64,000 bases of DNA from Bos javanicus (lineage: Eukaryota; Chordata; Mammalia; Artiodactyla; Bovidae), in the NCBI RefSeq assembly GCF_032452875.1, contig NC_083868.1, positions 102,916,537 to 102,980,536 on the forward strand. Reading direction: 5' to 3'. Of this stretch, positions 32,687 through 43,514 are shown piece by piece. Below the pieces are notes generated by a model. That model was not told where the DNA came from. It searched no databases and saw only the letters and a program-made list of their open reading frames with translations. Numbering within the stretch: position 1 is the stretch's first letter; the number at the start of each line of letters is the position of its first letter. The position numbers and the translations under genes are program-made.

Positions 32687-35132
32687 AGGAGTATCTCAGG
32701 TGTGGTGGGTTTAATCCTATCGGTTTGCCATCCACAGGGGGTAGGGCAGGGCATTCTTGTTGCTAAGGAAGAACTGGTGTAGCTTTCAGAGAAAACATGA
32801 CACTGCTGTGACCTTCACACATTCATTGCTGTTGCTCCCTGCTTCACCTGTAATTGTATATGAGGATCAGGAGCAGGGCCACTGGAATGGGTGGTTCTAC
32901 TGGATTGGAGGAGAGAGGGAACTGGAGCAGCCAGGGGCCCCAAAAGAAGAGGAGGAAGGGAGGCAAGGCAGACTTGACACTACCACCTTTGCCAAGCTTT
33001 GGGGACTTGACCCCTGTGGGCATTGGGTCACACAGTGCCCTCCCCACCCCCTAACACAGCAGTTTCTGGCTCCCTGAGACTCAACCATGGAAGGCATAGA
33101 AAAGCATGTAACAAGAAACACATGGCTTTTAATCCTGATAGGATGGACAAGAAAAACCAAGGATAAACATTTCAGTGAATTTTACTATTCTCCCACTGGT
33201 AATGGGGAAGGAGGAACCAGTTACATTCAGTAAACATCTCTCCCCTCATCCTTCCTTATTGTATTATCTCTATTTTTGGTCAAGACAGAGAAGGAAGATA
33301 ACTTTGTCTCTGAGTCAGTTGAGTGCTGAGAATTGTGCCCTGGGTGTTGAGACAAGTGCTCAGAGGTCTGGTATCTGGGTGGCTGTCTCCTGATGATACA
33401 GAAAAGTAACAAGCACCAGGTTGAGGAGGCCTGGTAAGATCAGATCTATAATGAGAGGCAGCAAGATGGATTGGTCACTGGGACAAGAGAAACCTGGTAG
33501 AAACATAGGGCTAGTAGACATGATAATGGGGATGAGTGAGATAAAGTTAGGGAGAAAGGAATGTGGGGGGCCTTGGGAAGTAGGAGATTGGTAAGGAGCT
33601 CACCTCAATGATTCAGAGCAGGAAACAAAAGGGGAAAGGGGGAGAATGGGCAGAGTAAAAGAGGAGGGGAGGACAGTTGCCCTAGCTCTGATAGGCCTGA
33701 GAGGATAAGGAAATATGAGGTTTCAAGAAGGGAGATAATAGAGTTGGTGGAAGAATGAGGCTTGCATTTCTCTAACTGAAGCTCTAGGCCATGGTGGCTT
33801 TGGAGATCTTGAAAGGATGAATTCTGAACTAAAAATGTCCACTGCAAAAGAATGAGGCAGAATCAGCTCTATAACCAAGCCCTCCCACCCCATCCCCTTA
33901 TGTCCCTTGAGAAGCCCAGACACCTAGTACAAGTGATGAGAAAGGGAAGGTTACTCACAGGCTGTCTAGGGGGAAGGGCACGTTGTAATCCACAGTCATT
34001 TAATTCAGATAGACAGTGCTATACAGTGGCTCCTGGGGAGGGGATCTGAAAGACTCTGGGTCACAGGAGAGAGTGGCATCCAGGTACACAGAGTAAGGAG
34101 TGTGGCAGGGGATTGATAGTGATAGGACACTTGGAGGGTAAGAGTGAGGGATGAGGGTTAAGTACTAGCTTGAATCCAAATCTGAGCTGCACACAGTGGA
34201 ATGAGAAAGAGAAGCAAGTGAGATGAGTACTCTCACAGCCACCCACCCTGCCACCCGCCTCCCCGACCCCTCGCCCCCCACCCCAAGCTTTGGTTTTGTT
34301 GGTGTTCAGTATATAGATGCTTTAGGCCTGTAGAAGTTAAAGATGAAAGGGTCACAAGACTACACAACTGTGCCTTCTAAGGCTCCCTGCTGCCTTCGTC
34401 CTCACTCTGTATTTGTCCCCTTCTTTACTTTTCCTTCTTCCCTTCTGAACCATAGCAGGAGGCCTTGTCTCCTTCCCCTTATGTCCTCCACTGTCTTGTA
34501 GCTTTACCTCTCTTCCACCCTGGGGAGGAGAATCTGGGTTGGGAGCAGGCTGTGGGGCTGGGAACCATTAGTCCAAGTGTAGTTGGACTATTGCCTCCTT
34601 AGGACCTGGCCAGGACTTGGCAAGAGACGAGGTGATCCTGGGTTGGGGACACTGGTGGAGGCTCCTGGGTGGGTGGCAGTGCTGTTGCTTGTTAGCTGAA
34701 CTGAGCCATTACCATGACTGGTGGTGGTAACAGGACTGAGTAGCTACTGTGGACTTTAGGTTGATGTTGCTATTTCTGTGAGTGGTGGTTCCATGGCTCT
34801 TAGTGTCCTGTGACTGGTTGTTCCAGGGCTTGCTGCAGTTGTAGGTGTCACTGTGAAAGATGGCAGTAGAATGGCTGATGTTTAATGAGGATAGTTATTC
34901 CCTGTTCCCTGGGCTTTCAGCAGAGGGAAGACTGAATAGCCTCCCAGGGGCAGGCTCCTTCCCAGAGGCTCCTACCCCTCTAGTCCCCTTTCTGCTTACC
35001 TGCTGGTAGCCCCATCAAGGCCCCAGAGGAAAGCACAGCCAGCCTTATGTTAGAGTCCAGGTAGGTTCTGTGTTGTACCAGCTGCCTGCTTCATCAACCA
35101 TATTCCCTCTGCCTTCACTTGGAAAAAGAAGA

Positions 35133-35138
35133 AATAAA
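35133..35138 (+). terminator. AATAAA polyadenylation-like signal
   Basis: AATAAA near the right end of the GC-rich island, following a possible terminal-exon acceptor (TTTCAG ending 34920). Single hexamers are frequent by chance. Confidence 0.25.
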
Positions 35139-35504
35139 TCTTTGACTTCCTGTAACTGAGATCACCTCACACTCATCCTGACTTGGACACCTCAGCCCCA
35201 GCCACCAATCTCTTAGTCATTAAATTTTGGTCATTAAATTAGGAGATAATTGGCCCTGGTGTCACAAAAGTGGGAGCTGTCAGTGTCAAGAGTGTCATGT
35301 GGGTAGAGTTAAGAGTTTTGGGGCAGTTGATCCTTAGGGACTCATTTGTCTGTCTCAGCAAAACATGCTCAGTAGTTTGGCAAGTGATTATAGAGTCAAC
35401 AGTCCCCCCTTCAGAGAAGAATGGGCTCAACAGGATGTAAAATCAGAACTTTTATTTCTGCTCTCTTTCCCCTCCATCTGTCATTTCCCCTTTGCTAAGA
35501 CATG

Positions 35505-35660
35505 TGAGGTGCTTATAATGATCCTTGCCCAAACCCTTACAGAAAGGTCATGTTATCCAGTCAATATCACCATTTCCCAGTCAAAAAAATAAAGGACACC
35601 GAAAGGGTAAAACTTAGCTAACGCAGCTGAGCAGAACCATATGTAATAACAGGAGGTGGA
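35505..35660 (+). mobile_element. MIR-like ancient SINE
   Basis: The order ATATCACCATTTCCCAG, AAAGGACACCGAAAGGGTAA, ACTTAGCTAACGCAGCTGAG follows the MIR 3' half (cattt-acag, ga-aggttaa, acttg, cacagct). Divergence is high and the edges are approximate. Confidence 0.45.
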
Positions 35661-36044
35661 GAGAGGTAAGAAATGAGAAGCAGAAGTAGGCAGATTCAAA
35701 GTCATTTTATTAAGAATTTTGTATTTATTTCCTGAATCAATAAATGCTAAACAAAATAAAACAGTGTTTAGGTCAATTTAGGAAGATCAATTCTAAAAAT
35801 TAAAAGGTTGGGAAGAGAGTGCATTTGCAGCTTATTTCAAACATTATTATTATGGTAAATAGGAGGAAGTTGGTGCATGGAAACAAGAAGCACAAAGACA
35901 AAAGGGAACACTGGCTTAGGAGGGTAGGAAATAATTTGAGACATGCTGAGCTTGAAATGTTTTGGGATGTTAGGATGGAATACTCTTTTAAGCAACAGAA
36001 TCTCAGGGGGGAAAAATAGTCACTAAGATGGTATTTAGTGTGCT
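35661..36044. other. Anonymous sequence
   Basis: No feature recognised. Confidence 0.4.
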
Positions 36045-36142
36045 GTGTGTGTGCGCTCATTCATATCCAATTCTTTTCGACCCTATGGATTGTAACCAGC
36101 CAGGCTCCTCCATCCATGGGGTTTTCCAGGCAAGAATACTAT
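36045..36142 (-). mobile_element. Bov-tA SINE, part 1 (split by BovB)
   Basis: Antisense SINE body, from GTGCGCTCATTCATATCC to TTCCAGGCAAGAATACT, where BovB interrupts. A short, decayed remainder (AGTAGGTTGGTATTTCCT) follows the BovB at 37684. Confidence 0.8.
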
Positions 36143-37676
36143 TCAGTTCATTTTCAGTTCAGTTTAGTCACTCAGTTGTGTCCGACTCTTTGCAACCCCA
36201 TGAATCGCAGTATGCCAGGCCTCCCTGCCCATCACCAACTCCCAGAGTTCACTCAGACTCATGTCCATCGAGTCAGTGATGCCATCCAGCCATCTCATCC
36301 TCTGTTGTCCCCTTCTCCTCCTGCCCCCAATCCCTCCCAGCATCAGAGTCTTTTCCAATGAGTCAACTCTTTGTATGAGGTGTCCAAAGTACTGGAGTTT
36401 CAGCTTTAGCATCATTCCTTCCAAAGAAATCCCAGGGCTGATCTCCTTCAGAATGGACTGCTTGGATCTCCTTGCAGTCCAAGGGACTCTCAAGAGTCTT
36501 CTCCAACACCACAGTTCAAAAGCATCAATTCTTCGGCACTCAACCTTCTTCACAGTCCAACTTTCACATCCATACATGACCAATGGAAAAACCATAGCCT
36601 TGACTAGACGGACCTTTGTTGGCAAAGTAATGTCTCTGCTTTTGAATATGCTGTCTAGGTTGGACATAACTTTCCTTCCAAGGGGTAAGCATCTTTTAAT
36701 TTCATGGCTGCAGTCATGATCTGCAGTGATTTTGGAGCCCCAAAAATAAAATCTGACACTGTTTCCACTGTTTCCCCATCTATTTCCTATGAAGTGATGG
36801 GACCGGATGCCATGATCTTCGTTTTCTCTGAATGTTGAGCTTTAAGCCAACTTTTTCACTCTCCACTTTCACTTTCATCAAGAGGCTTTTGAGTTCCTCT
36901 TCACTTTCTGCCATAAGGGTGGAGTCATCTGCATATCTGAGGTTATTGATATTTCTCCTGGCAATCTTGATTCCAGCTTGTGTTTCTTCCAGTCCAGCGT
37001 TTCTCATTATGTACTCTGCATATGTTAAATAAGCAGGATGACAATATACAGCCTTGACGTACTCCTTTTCCTATTTGGAACCAGTCTGTTGTTCCATGTC
37101 CAGTTCTAACTGTTGCTTCCTGACCTGCATACAGATTTCTCAAGAGGCAGATCAGGTGGTCTGGTATTCCCATCTCTTTCAGAATTTCCCACAGTCTATT
37201 GTGGTCCACACAGTCAAACACAGTCAAAGGCTTTGGCATAGTCAATAAAGCAGAAATAGATGTTTTTCTGGAACTCTCTTGCTTTTTCCCTGATCCAGCA
37301 GATGTTGGAAATTTGGTCTCTGGTTCCTCTGCCTTTTCGAAAACCAGCTTCAACATCAGGAAGTTCATGGTTCACATATTGCTGAAGCCTGGCTTGGAGA
37401 ATCTTGAGCATTACTTTACTAGCATATGAGATGAGTGCAATTGTGTGGTTTTTTGAGCATTCTTTGGCATTGCCTTTCTTTGGGATTGGAATGAAAACTG
37501 ACCTTTTCCAGTCCTGTGGCCACTGCTGAGTTTTCCAAATTTGCTGGCATATTGAGTGCAGCACTTTCACAGCATCATCTTTCAGGATTTGAAATAGGTC
37601 AACTGGAATTCCTTCACCTCCACTAGCTTTGTTCGTAGTGATGCTTTCTAAGGCCCACTTGACTTCACATTCCAGG
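36143..37676 (-). mobile_element. BovB LINE inside a SINE
   Basis: Antisense BovB, 1,534 bp, from its tail (TTCAGTTCATTTTCAG) to CTTGACTTCACATTCCAGG inside the RT fingers. Flanking duplications ATACTAT at 36136-36142 and 37677-37683. RT frames are readable at 36164-36667 (C-terminus), 36780-37007 (YADD intact but followed by S: YADDST) and 37214-37570 (fingers), all frameshifted relative to each other. Confidence 0.93.
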
Positions 37677-37719
37677 ATACTATAGTAGGTTGGTATTTCC
37701 TCATGAGAATTTTTAGTAC

Positions 37720-38284
37720 CTTGGTAATGTCTAAGGTTGAGTAGAAAAGCAATTAAGGAAACTGTTTAGAAGGATATTCTTCCTCCCAACTTTTTTGAGG
37801 TATAATTGACAAATTAATTAAGACAAAGGAAGGCATCTAAATCAGAAAAGGAAGTAGATGTTTGTTTCCAGAGACATGTTTATATATGAAACATTATCGT
37901 ATATAGAAAACACTAAAGACTCAAATAATGCTTCTCATTTATTATCTGTGTGATGGAGCACAGATTACTGTATCTTAGTTTTATCTCTATAAAATGGAGG
38001 TCTAAAAAGTAAACACTAAAGCCTTATTGTGAGAAATCAGTAATTGCACATATGAATTATGTTGAATATCCAATAGATGTGAATTATTATTTAATGAAAG
38101 ACTAAATTTGAGGAGACTTATTGTTTTGGAACTGATTTCCTAATCCTTATTATCTCTCTGACCATAACCTACTCTTTTACCTGAGTCTTGCCTAATGTTT
38201 TTCAGCAAACTAGCCTTCTTTCTGTTTTTGAATCAACCCTGCTGCAGGGCACAGCTCCAGGGGCATCAGTCATTTTACATAAAA
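37720..38284. other. Anonymous sequence
   Basis: Contains a tiny L1-end-like string (TTTTTTGAGGTATAATTGAC, about 37787-37808), too short to call. Confidence 0.4.
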
Positions 38285-38940
38285 TATGCCTTCAGGCCTT
38301 TCTTTCCAACTGTTCTCCCATCTTCTTGAAAGAGATTTTCATTGACTAACTTCTGACTGTTAATCTAATCTTGGCTTAAATGTTACCTCTCAGAGAAATT
38401 TTCCATGGTGATATTGCAAATATAAATAATTACTCAGTGACTAGCTCATAGTTTTATTTAATTTTATGCATACTGTATGGAGAAGGCAATGGCAACCCAC
38501 TCTAGTACTCTTGCCTGGAAAATCCCATGGACGGAGGAGCCTGGTAGGCTGCAGTCCATGGGGTCGCTGAGGGAATTCACCTTCACTTTTTACTTTCATG
38601 CCTTGGAGAAGGAAATGGCGACCCACTCCAGTGTTCTAGCCTGGAGAATCCCAGGGACAGTGGAGCCTGGTGGGCTGCCGTCTGGGGGGTTGCACAGAGT
38701 CGGACATGACTGAAGAGACTTAGCAGCAGCAGCAGCAGCATGCATACTGTATATTCTTTGCTTTTATGTGAGTTATGCATCATACATTAATCAGTATACT
38801 TGTTTATTGTTTTTGTCCGTTAAATAGAATTTAAATTCTATTAGAGAAGGTAACTTGTTTGGCATTTTCACATATATCCTATGTGACTAGGATACTGTCA
38901 GGCATATGGTGAAGTTTAGTAATGTTTTTTGAGGGAATGA
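38285..38940 (+). mobile_element. L2 LINE 3' end, split by SINE
   Basis: Left half has the L2 order GCCTTCAGGCCTTTC, then CTTGGCTTAAATGTTACCTC and TCAGAGAAATTTTCC. Right half, after the SINE, continues with TTGTTTATTGTTTTTGTCCG, ATTCTATTAGAGAAGG, ACTGTCAGGCATATGGTGAA and a TGAGGGAATGAATGG end. Old and diverged. Confidence 0.65.
38479..38739 (+). mobile_element. ART2A-type dimeric SINE, (AGC)n tail
   Basis: Two Bov-A-like bodies (GGAGAAGGCAATGGCAACCC and GGAGAAGGAAATGGCGACCC) without a tRNA head, ending in TTAGCAGCAGCAGCAGCAGC. Perfect 13-bp target duplication ATGCATACTGTAT at 38466-38478 and 38740-38752. The family name is by recognition; the structure is directly visible. Confidence 0.92.
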
Positions 38941-39075
38941 ATGGAAGAAAAACAATTTAAAAATCTGAAGAATTGAGAAGATCTTTCAGAGTTACAAAAT
39001 TCTTTGATATCCTCTTCTCAAAAAGAATTTTATCTAGAGAGTAACTAAATGACTAAGAAAACTGAGAAAACTAGG
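38941..39075. other. Anonymous sequence
   Basis: No feature recognised. Confidence 0.4.
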
Positions 39076-40114
39076 TCAGAAAACTAAGATCATGGCATCT
39101 GGTTTGATTAGTTCAGTTCAGTTCTGTTCAGTTGCTCAGTCATGTCTGTCTCTTTGCAACCCCATGAGTTGCAGCAGGCCAGGCCTCCCTGTCCATCACC
39201 AACTCCCGGAGTTCACTCAGACTCACGTCCATCGAGTTGATGATGCCATCCAGCCATCTCATCCTCTGTTGTCCCCTTCTTCTCCTGCCCCCAATCCCTA
39301 CCAGCATCAGAGTCTTTTCCAATGAGTCAACTCTTTGCATGAGGTGGCCAAAGTACTGGAGCTTCAGCTTTAGCATCATTCCTTTCGAAGAACACCCAGG
39401 ACTGATCTCCTCTAGAATGGACTGTTTGGATCTCCTTGCAGTCCAAGGGACTCTCAAGAGTCTTCTCCAACACCACCAGTTCATGGCAAATAGATGGGTA
39501 AACAGTGACAGACTTTATTTTTGGGGCTCCCAAATCATTGCAGATGGTGACTGCAGCCATGAAATTAAAAGACACTTGTTCCTTGGAAGAAAAGTCATGA
39601 CCAACCTAGACAGCATATTAAAAAGCAGAGACATTACTTTGCCAACAAAGGTCCATCTAGTCAAAGCTATGGTTTTTCCAGTAGTCACTTATGGATGTGA
39701 GAGTTGGACTGTGAAGAAAGCTGAGCACCAAAAAGTTGATGCTTTTGAACTGTGGTGTTCGAGAAGACTCTTGAGAGTCCCTTGGACTGCAAGGAGACCC
39801 AACCAATCCATCCTAAAGGAAATCAGTTCTGAATATTATTGGAAGGATTGATGCTGAAGCTAAAGCTCTAATACTTTGGCTCCCTGATGCAAAGAACTGA
39901 CTCATTTGAAAAGACCCTCATGCTGGGAAAGATTGAAGGCAAGAGGAGAAGGGGATGACAGAGGATGAGGTGGTTGGATGGCATCACTTACTCAATCAAT
40001 GGGCATGAGTTTGAGTAAACTCTGGGAGTTGGTGAGGGACAGGGAGGCCTGATGTGCTGCAGTCCTGGGGTCGCAAATAGTCGGCTACGACTGAGCTACT
40101 GAACTGAACTAAAC
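39076..40114 (+). mobile_element. BovB LINE split by opposite-strand BovB
   Basis: Sense BovB starting TCAGAAAACTAAGATCATGG, interrupted at about 39110 and resuming at GTTCATGGCAAATAGATGG (39479), then running to the ACTGAACTGAACTAAAC tail. The ORF2 thumb and C-terminus is readable at 39480-39851 within the frame that starts 39237. Confidence 0.92.
39111..39477 (-). mobile_element. Nested BovB 3' end, opposite strand
   Basis: A 367-bp antisense BovB 3' end, from the GTTCAGTTCAGTTCTGTTCA tail to CTTCTCCAACACCACC. AGTTCA flanks both sides, but the BovB tail is itself GTTCA-repetitive, so the duplication is ambiguous. With the host 3' end it forms an inverted repeat. Confidence 0.88.
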
Positions 40115-40311
40115 TAAGTGACAATTGATCCCTTTGATTTTTATAGACACTTGGGAAGGGGAAAATAAGTAACTAAAGTATAATTTCTAATACAGTTTTT
40201 AATTTATAGAATGGAGACATTAATACAAGCAAAATAGATTATTCAAACTATCATTTATTTTCACCAAAAATGGAGGAGGAACATAATCTCTAACATAGGA
40301 CTTGTTGCCAT

Positions 40312-40962
40312 CAGTTCAGTTCAGTTGCTCAGTTGTGTCCGACTTTTTGCAACCACATAGACTGCAGCACACCAGGCTTCCCTGTCCATCACCAACTCCC
40401 AGAGTTTACTCAAACTCATGTCCATTGAGTCGATGATGCCATCCAACCACCTCATCCTCTGTCATACCCTTCTCCTCCTGCCTTCAATCTTTCCCAACAT
40501 CAGGATCTTTTCAAATGATTCAGTTTTTCACATCAGGTGACCAAACTATTGGAGTTTCAGCTTCAGCATCAGTCCTTTCAATGAATATTCAGGACTGATT
40601 TCCTTTAGGATGGACTGATTGGATCTCCTTGCAGCCCAAGGGACTTTCAAGGGTCTTCTCCAACACCATTGTTCAAAAGCATCAGTTGTTCAATGCTCAG
40701 CTTTCTTTATAGTCCAACTCTCACATCCATACATGACTACTGGAAAAACCGTAGCCTTGACCCGATGGACCTTTGTTGACAAAGTAATGTCTCTGCTTCT
40801 TATTATGCTGTCTAGGTTGGTCATAACTTTTCTTCCAAGAAGTAAGCATTTTTTAATTTCATGGCTGCAGTCACCATCTGCAGTGATTTTGGAGACCCCC
40901 AAAATAAAGTCTGTCACTGTTTCCACTGTGTCCCCATCTATTTGCCATGAAGTGATGGGACA
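40312..40962 (-). mobile_element. BovB 3' end with target duplication
   Basis: Antisense 651-bp BovB from CAGTTCAGTTCAGTTGCTC to GAAGTGATGGGACA. Direct repeats TGTTGCCAT at 40303-40311 and 40963-40971 mark the target duplication. An open frame at 40690-40971 (-) is the ORF2 thumb region. Confidence 0.93.
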
Positions 40963-40971
40963 TGTTGCCAT

Positions 40972-41369
40972 ATAAAGAACTAATTACACTGAAGCTATTT
41001 TTTGTAATTTTTTCTTGCAAATCAGTGAAAGCTTATTTAAAGACCAGTGAAAGAAGTTTGCAAAGCCTTGGTTGAAAGCAGAGAATAAAATTCTGTAGTC
41101 TAAACTGAGAGTTTGTCAATTTCATGTACTTTTCACAGAGATGGCCAGAGAGAGTAGTAAAGTCTCCCTTTGTTTGAGTCAAGGGATCAGAGACTTGTGT
41201 AGTCTATTATATTTTCTGCCTTTGAACTTTGTCTTTCTTATTTTGAATGCATCTGGGTGTATTCCATATCTGGCCCGACCTGAATTATACCCTGTACAAT
41301 GTATCCTTCCCATCCTGCACTTAGTATAACTTTAGCAACTACTAATACTAGTTGCTAATATTAGTTTCA
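40972..41369. other. Anonymous sequence
   Basis: No gene or repeat recognised. Confidence 0.4.
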
Positions 41370-41580
41370 TGGCTTCCATGGTGGCTCAGCTTTAAAGAAT
41401 CCGCTTGCCAATTTAGGAGACACAGGTTCGATCCCTGGGTTGGGAAGATCCCCTGACTCTTCTCCTCTAGAGAAGTAAATGGTAACCCATTCCAGTATTC
41501 TTGCCTAGGAAATCCCATGGGTAGAGGTGCCTGGCAGGCAAAAGATTTGGACTTGACTTCACAACTAAACAATAACAACA
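41370..41580 (+). mobile_element. Bov-tA SINE
   Basis: Sense head GGCTTCCATGGTGGCTCAGC, B-box-like GGTTCGATCCC, Bov-A body, and an AAACAATAACAACA tail. A weak target duplication is possible (TAGTTTCAT on the left, CAGTTTGAT on the right). Confidence 0.9.
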
Positions 41581-43514
41581 TCAGTTTGATGCTAGTCTGG
41601 AACATGAATGCAGAGATACTTTTTGAAAAAGGTGACCATGAACCTACCTCTTGAAGGTAATTGAGAAGTTATTAGATTTGGAGAAAGTAGATAGATATTC
41701 AGTAGGTAGATGGAAAGTAATGACATGTACAGGACAGAGGTGAAATTTGAGTCATATATAGAAAATGACATTGATATTTGCTGACTAGGAGAAAACAAGA
41801 CTTCAGATTACAATTCTGTTTATTTCTTTTCTGATTTATATTTTCTGTCTAGATGTATATGTGTTTATTGCCTCTTGGTTCTGATTTGTTTTGAGACACA
41901 GTATTCCAAAATTATTTGCTACATGAAGAAGCTTCTTTCATGACCTCACAAAAGAAACCACTTTACACAATCTACCTTTTATATATTACTTGAGTATGAG
42001 ATAGCTATTTTTTTTCCCTGAGCTAGCTACAGCAGGTTTCTCCATTCTTATTACAGTAAAGAGGATTTGAATGATTCACCTCTGTTATTTAGATAGCATA
42101 CACATACATGAGCTAGGCTCCCACTCTCTAGACTGAAGATGAAATAGATATATTCAGCTTATGATGGATGTCACTTGTAAATGTTACATTAACTATTTCT
42201 GCTGTAGATGTCACTGTTTTCTTAGCCTCTTATACATTCATATATATATATTTTTTTCTGAGTTGTTTGTCTGTATATGATTTACATAAAAGCAGGTAAG
42301 CAAAAAATAGCAAATCTCTACATGTTTTATTTTTGGGACTACTCTTAGGAAACTTTTTTTTTTTTTTACAAAAGTGGAAAGATTTTACTTGAACTTTGAA
42401 CAGAAAATAACTACAGTAATTTATCTCCCCCTGATATTCTTTATGGGTTAGGACTGATTTCAATACTGTCAGGATTGTCCTATATATCCTTCTTTGCTTT
42501 TCTGTGCCAAAGAATAGATTTCTATTCAAATCTTTTGAATATAGCAGCACTTAACTAAAATTGACAACTCTTTTGACTTCTTTAGTAAAAATACAAGCAC
42601 AGAAAGGAGCATCCATGTCACAGAAAGGTATTCATTTACTTCTTTCAGGTAAAACAAAAAAGTCTTATTCTTTTGTTCATAGTTGTACTGAATTCTTTGA
42701 TTCACAAAAGCAATTTGCTATATTTATGTAAGTTAAACTTTATTATTTAGGTTAATATAATATTACTATTACAGCTAACCTTGTGTTCCAAATGAATTAC
42801 TACACTGTGCTCTTGTAATTTACTTTCATAACTGGCACATTTTCTTTTATACTAATATCAAAACAAAAGTATCACAATATGGATGTTTTTAGGATCAAAA
42901 CAAAACATAAGTAAGTATAAGTGGAATTAACTTGGTAAAAGTGATGTCTGATGTCAACTTCTGACCAAGGATAATTCATATAATTCATGTTTTTCCTTGT
43001 CTTTAACACTGTCATTGGTATTAAAACTTTTACATCCTCTAAAGCTTTTCAATGTTATTCTACCTAGACATCTTTCCAATTACTATCCACTTGAGTGATT
43101 TCAATATCCACTTTGCTTAATCTTATATATCCTAGCCTCTCAGTTATTTTACTTTTCTAAACACTAATGATCTTTATTTCAGCACAACTGCAGCCAAATG
43201 CCTACATAGGCTATGTTTTAAATTTAACTCTCATTAAAAATTGACTTCAACAATATCAAATTCCAGTCTATCTCTCTCAGATGACAAGCTTGCTGCTTTA
43301 TTCCCTTACTTCCTGTATGATCTTCCTTCTCTCTTAAACCTCAAGATCAAAACAGATAAAAAGCCCTGACTCATTAGTCTTCTAAAATTCTTCACAATAG
43401 CCACTCTTAATAGTGCTCTCTGGAATTTTGACTACTCATTTCCATCCTGGAATAGTCACCTCTTGATTATAGGCTTTTTCTCTCCAGGTATTTCAACACA
43501 TTGAATTCAGAGTA
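41581..43514. other. Anonymous AT-rich sequence
   Basis: About 1.9 kb. A (TA)n plus T stretch at 42239-42256 and a T-run at 42353-42368 are the only structures; no gene recognised. Confidence 0.5.

Larger units (their letters stand above)
31560..35250. other. GC-rich island of unknown function
   Basis: About 3.7 kb that is visibly richer in G+C and CpG than the AT-rich surroundings and free of any repeat I recognise. It starts with a promoter-like patch (31618-31700), has donor-like sites at 31765, 32680 and 35061, an acceptor-like AG at 34919-34920, a (CAC)n tract at 32552-32569 and AATAAA at 35133-35138. No open frame exceeds about 157 codons and none has a domain I recognise (32190-32663, 32329-32688, 32757-33077 and several short minus frames). 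It could be an unannotated, probably non-coding, transcription unit or the relic of a gene, but nothing in the sequence fixes the strand or confirms transcription. Confidence 0.5.

Noticed and set aside
33015..33038. Peptide CGHWVTQC looks like part of a retroviral gag zinc knuckle
   Set aside because: The first two cysteines of the C-x2-C-x4-H-x4-C pattern are absent at the required spacing (both would be Leu) and neighbouring frames show no other retroviral domain.
37787..37808. L1 3'-end-like string
   Set aside because: About 20 bp is too short to call a repeat copy.
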